Assembly (NCBI GenBank): GCA_015060325.1
Contig: SUYQ01000005.1
Location: 1-64,000, forward strand
Length of the DNA: 64,000 nt
Reading direction: 5' to 3'
From: Bacteroidales bacterium
Lineage (GTDB): Bacteria; Bacteroidota; Bacteroidia; Bacteroidales; UBA932
The notes under the pieces were generated by a model. That model saw only the letters and a program-made list of their open reading frames with translations, made no database searches and was not told the origin of the DNA. Position 1 is the first letter of the stretch; the number at the start of each line of letters is the position of its first letter. Below, piece after piece: positions 63,186-64,000 of the stretch. Both the position numbers and the translations under genes were made by a program.

Positions 63186-63989
63186 ATGAAGAGAGTGCTT
63201 GAAATACTGGCTCTGTTGCCGACAATGTTCCTTCTGCTCTCTTGTGAGGGTAACGGTCCTATCCCAGGCCCAGGCCCGGATCCCGGAAAAGAAGATGTCC
63301 TCACACCTCCGGAAGAGGTGAAGTCGGCGAATGTATTCGTTGTGGATATGTTCTCTACATTAGAAGATGATGGTGACTTCTTTGCGATGAGAGATGTCGC
63401 TTCCGCTGCGCAGCATATCGCAGGGCAGTCAGGAAAGAGACCGCTCATATATATGTTTGACCGCGCAGACTTCAAAGTTGGACAGTCGCATCCGCTGAAT
63501 AAACTGTCATATACTGCAAACATATATCAGCTCTTTGCTCAGCATGAGCCGACATCTGCTGATGTCACTAAAGGAACGGCTATGGCTACGCAGTATCCTG
63601 TCAATTTGTATGACGGACTTGCTGAGGATGGCGCTTATATGTCTGGACTTAAAATCTCGGCTCCGCTTACAACTACTACACCGGTCTGCATCTACACATC
63701 AAGAATCAGCTCTTTGGACCAGATGAAGCAGATCTACGATGCTAAATCGATGAAACTCCTCAATGATGGTGTCATCGTGGCGTTGGTAGATAATGCCATC
63801 AAAGCAGAGGTTGTCAAATATGTGGAGCAGACAATGTCGCTCAGAGCTGCAACTTATGGCAGTGGCGACACTAAGCTTGATCTATTGGTGGTTGTGCCTC
63901 CTGCATATGTCTGCAGATCTATTGAGAGCGGAACGACAATCAATCTTCCATATTATAGAGTTTCAATTGAAAAGTGGTTATGGGAATGA
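63186..63989 (+). CDS. Lipoprotein of unknown function in the SusCD locus
   Basis: This 267-residue lipoprotein (lipobox LLSC) has a proline- and glycine-rich spacer (GPIPGPGPDPGKED) and a globular part with no family I recognise. It resembles neither a typical glycosidase nor SusE/F. Its stop overlaps the next ATG by four bases (ATGA), so it is in the operon. Confidence 0.75.
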   Translation: MKRVLEILALLPTMFLLLSCEGNGPIPGPGPDPGKEDVLTPPEEVKSANVFVVDMFSTLEDDGDFFAMRDVASAAQHIAGQSGKRPLIYMFDRADFKVGQSHPLNKLSYTANIYQLFAQHEPTSADVTKGTAMATQYPVNLYDGLAEDGAYMSGLKISAPLTTTTPVCIYTSRISSLDQMKQIYDAKSMKLLNDGVIVALVDNAIKAEVVKYVEQTMSLRAATYGSGDTKLDLLVVVPPAYVCRSIESGTTINLPYYRVSIEKWLWE

Positions 63990-64000
63990 AACGAATAATT
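63986..64000 (+). CDS. Start of a further gene, cut by the window edge
   Basis: An ATG overlaps the preceding stop (ATGA) and reads MKRII before the window ends. The coupling suggests another member of the same operon. Too short to identify. Confidence 0.5.

Noticed and set aside
1..64000. tRNA, rRNA, CRISPR array, integrase or intact insertion sequence other than the RAYT
   Set aside because: I saw no T-arm/acceptor patterns, no regularly spaced identical repeats with unique spacers, and no other transposase or recombinase frame.

Overview
The window reads as chromosomal DNA from a member of the Bacteroidetes, order Bacteroidales. The grounds are promoters of the TAnnTTTG (-7) type, a SusC/SusD pair with an ECF sigma factor and a FecR anti-sigma factor, an Rnf complex preceded by RseC, glpABC, ORF6N-domain genes and many lipoproteins with Bacteroidetes-type signal peptides. 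Pyruvate formate-lyase, Rnf and anaerobic glycerol-3-phosphate dehydrogenase point to an anaerobe, probably from a gut or similar habitat. I cannot place the family.

Layout. 0.3-3.7 kb: pflB-pflA and a short single-domain SSB, all on the minus strand. 4.0-7.7 kb: a small zinc-finger protein, an M3-family peptidyl-dipeptidase lipoprotein, and a REP-associated tyrosine transposase (RAYT) flanked by two near-identical 91-bp palindromic repeats. 7.8-19.7 kb: nucleoside permease, tgt plus an LptF/G permease, convergent ilvA-ilvE, then the minus-strand operon alaS - (LptF/G permease fused to Fmt) - thiamine pyrophosphokinase. 19.9-31.1 kb: a long plus-strand run with two M23 peptidases, a MerR-like regulator, a NIF3 protein, a zinc-ribbon coiled-coil protein, dnaB, rseC, rnfBCDGEA and a small helical protein. 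31.1-39.3 kb: an outer-membrane or surface operon with a DUF3575-like protein, an OmpA-like lipoprotein and a 1865-residue collagen-like lipoprotein. 39.3-40.3 kb: a 950-bp stretch without a convincing gene, packed with hairpins, interspersed repeats and a duplicated 45-bp leader. 40.3-55.3 kb: purine synthesis in two blocks (purE-purL-purF and purM-purH), separated by two tandem ORF6N genes, a BASS-like transporter and glpABC. 55.3-64 kb: a decayed, possibly sialidase-like gene, then a polysaccharide-utilisation-type locus (ECF sigma, FecR, SusC, SusD, an endonuclease/exonuclease/phosphatase-family enzyme, an unknown lipoprotein, and the start of another gene at the window edge).

How the genes work together. 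PflB/PflA ferment pyruvate to formate and acetyl-CoA. Rnf couples ferredoxin and NAD to an ion gradient, and GlpABC feeds glycerol-3-phosphate electrons to quinone. PurE, PurL, PurM and PurF/PurH cover much of IMP synthesis. The sigma/FecR/SusCD set is a typical inducible glycan-uptake locus, but no glycosidase is visible inside the window.

Most unusual items: the single-frame fusion of an LPS-export permease to methionyl-tRNA formyltransferase; two 29-bp perfect palindromes with a compensated base-pair change inside the paralogous ORF6N genes; the RAYT with its flanking palindromes; an interspersed repeat that now encodes the C-terminus of RnfB; a Tgt without the zinc-binding cysteines; the alternating modular collagen-like lipoprotein; and the structured, gene-free region upstream of purE.
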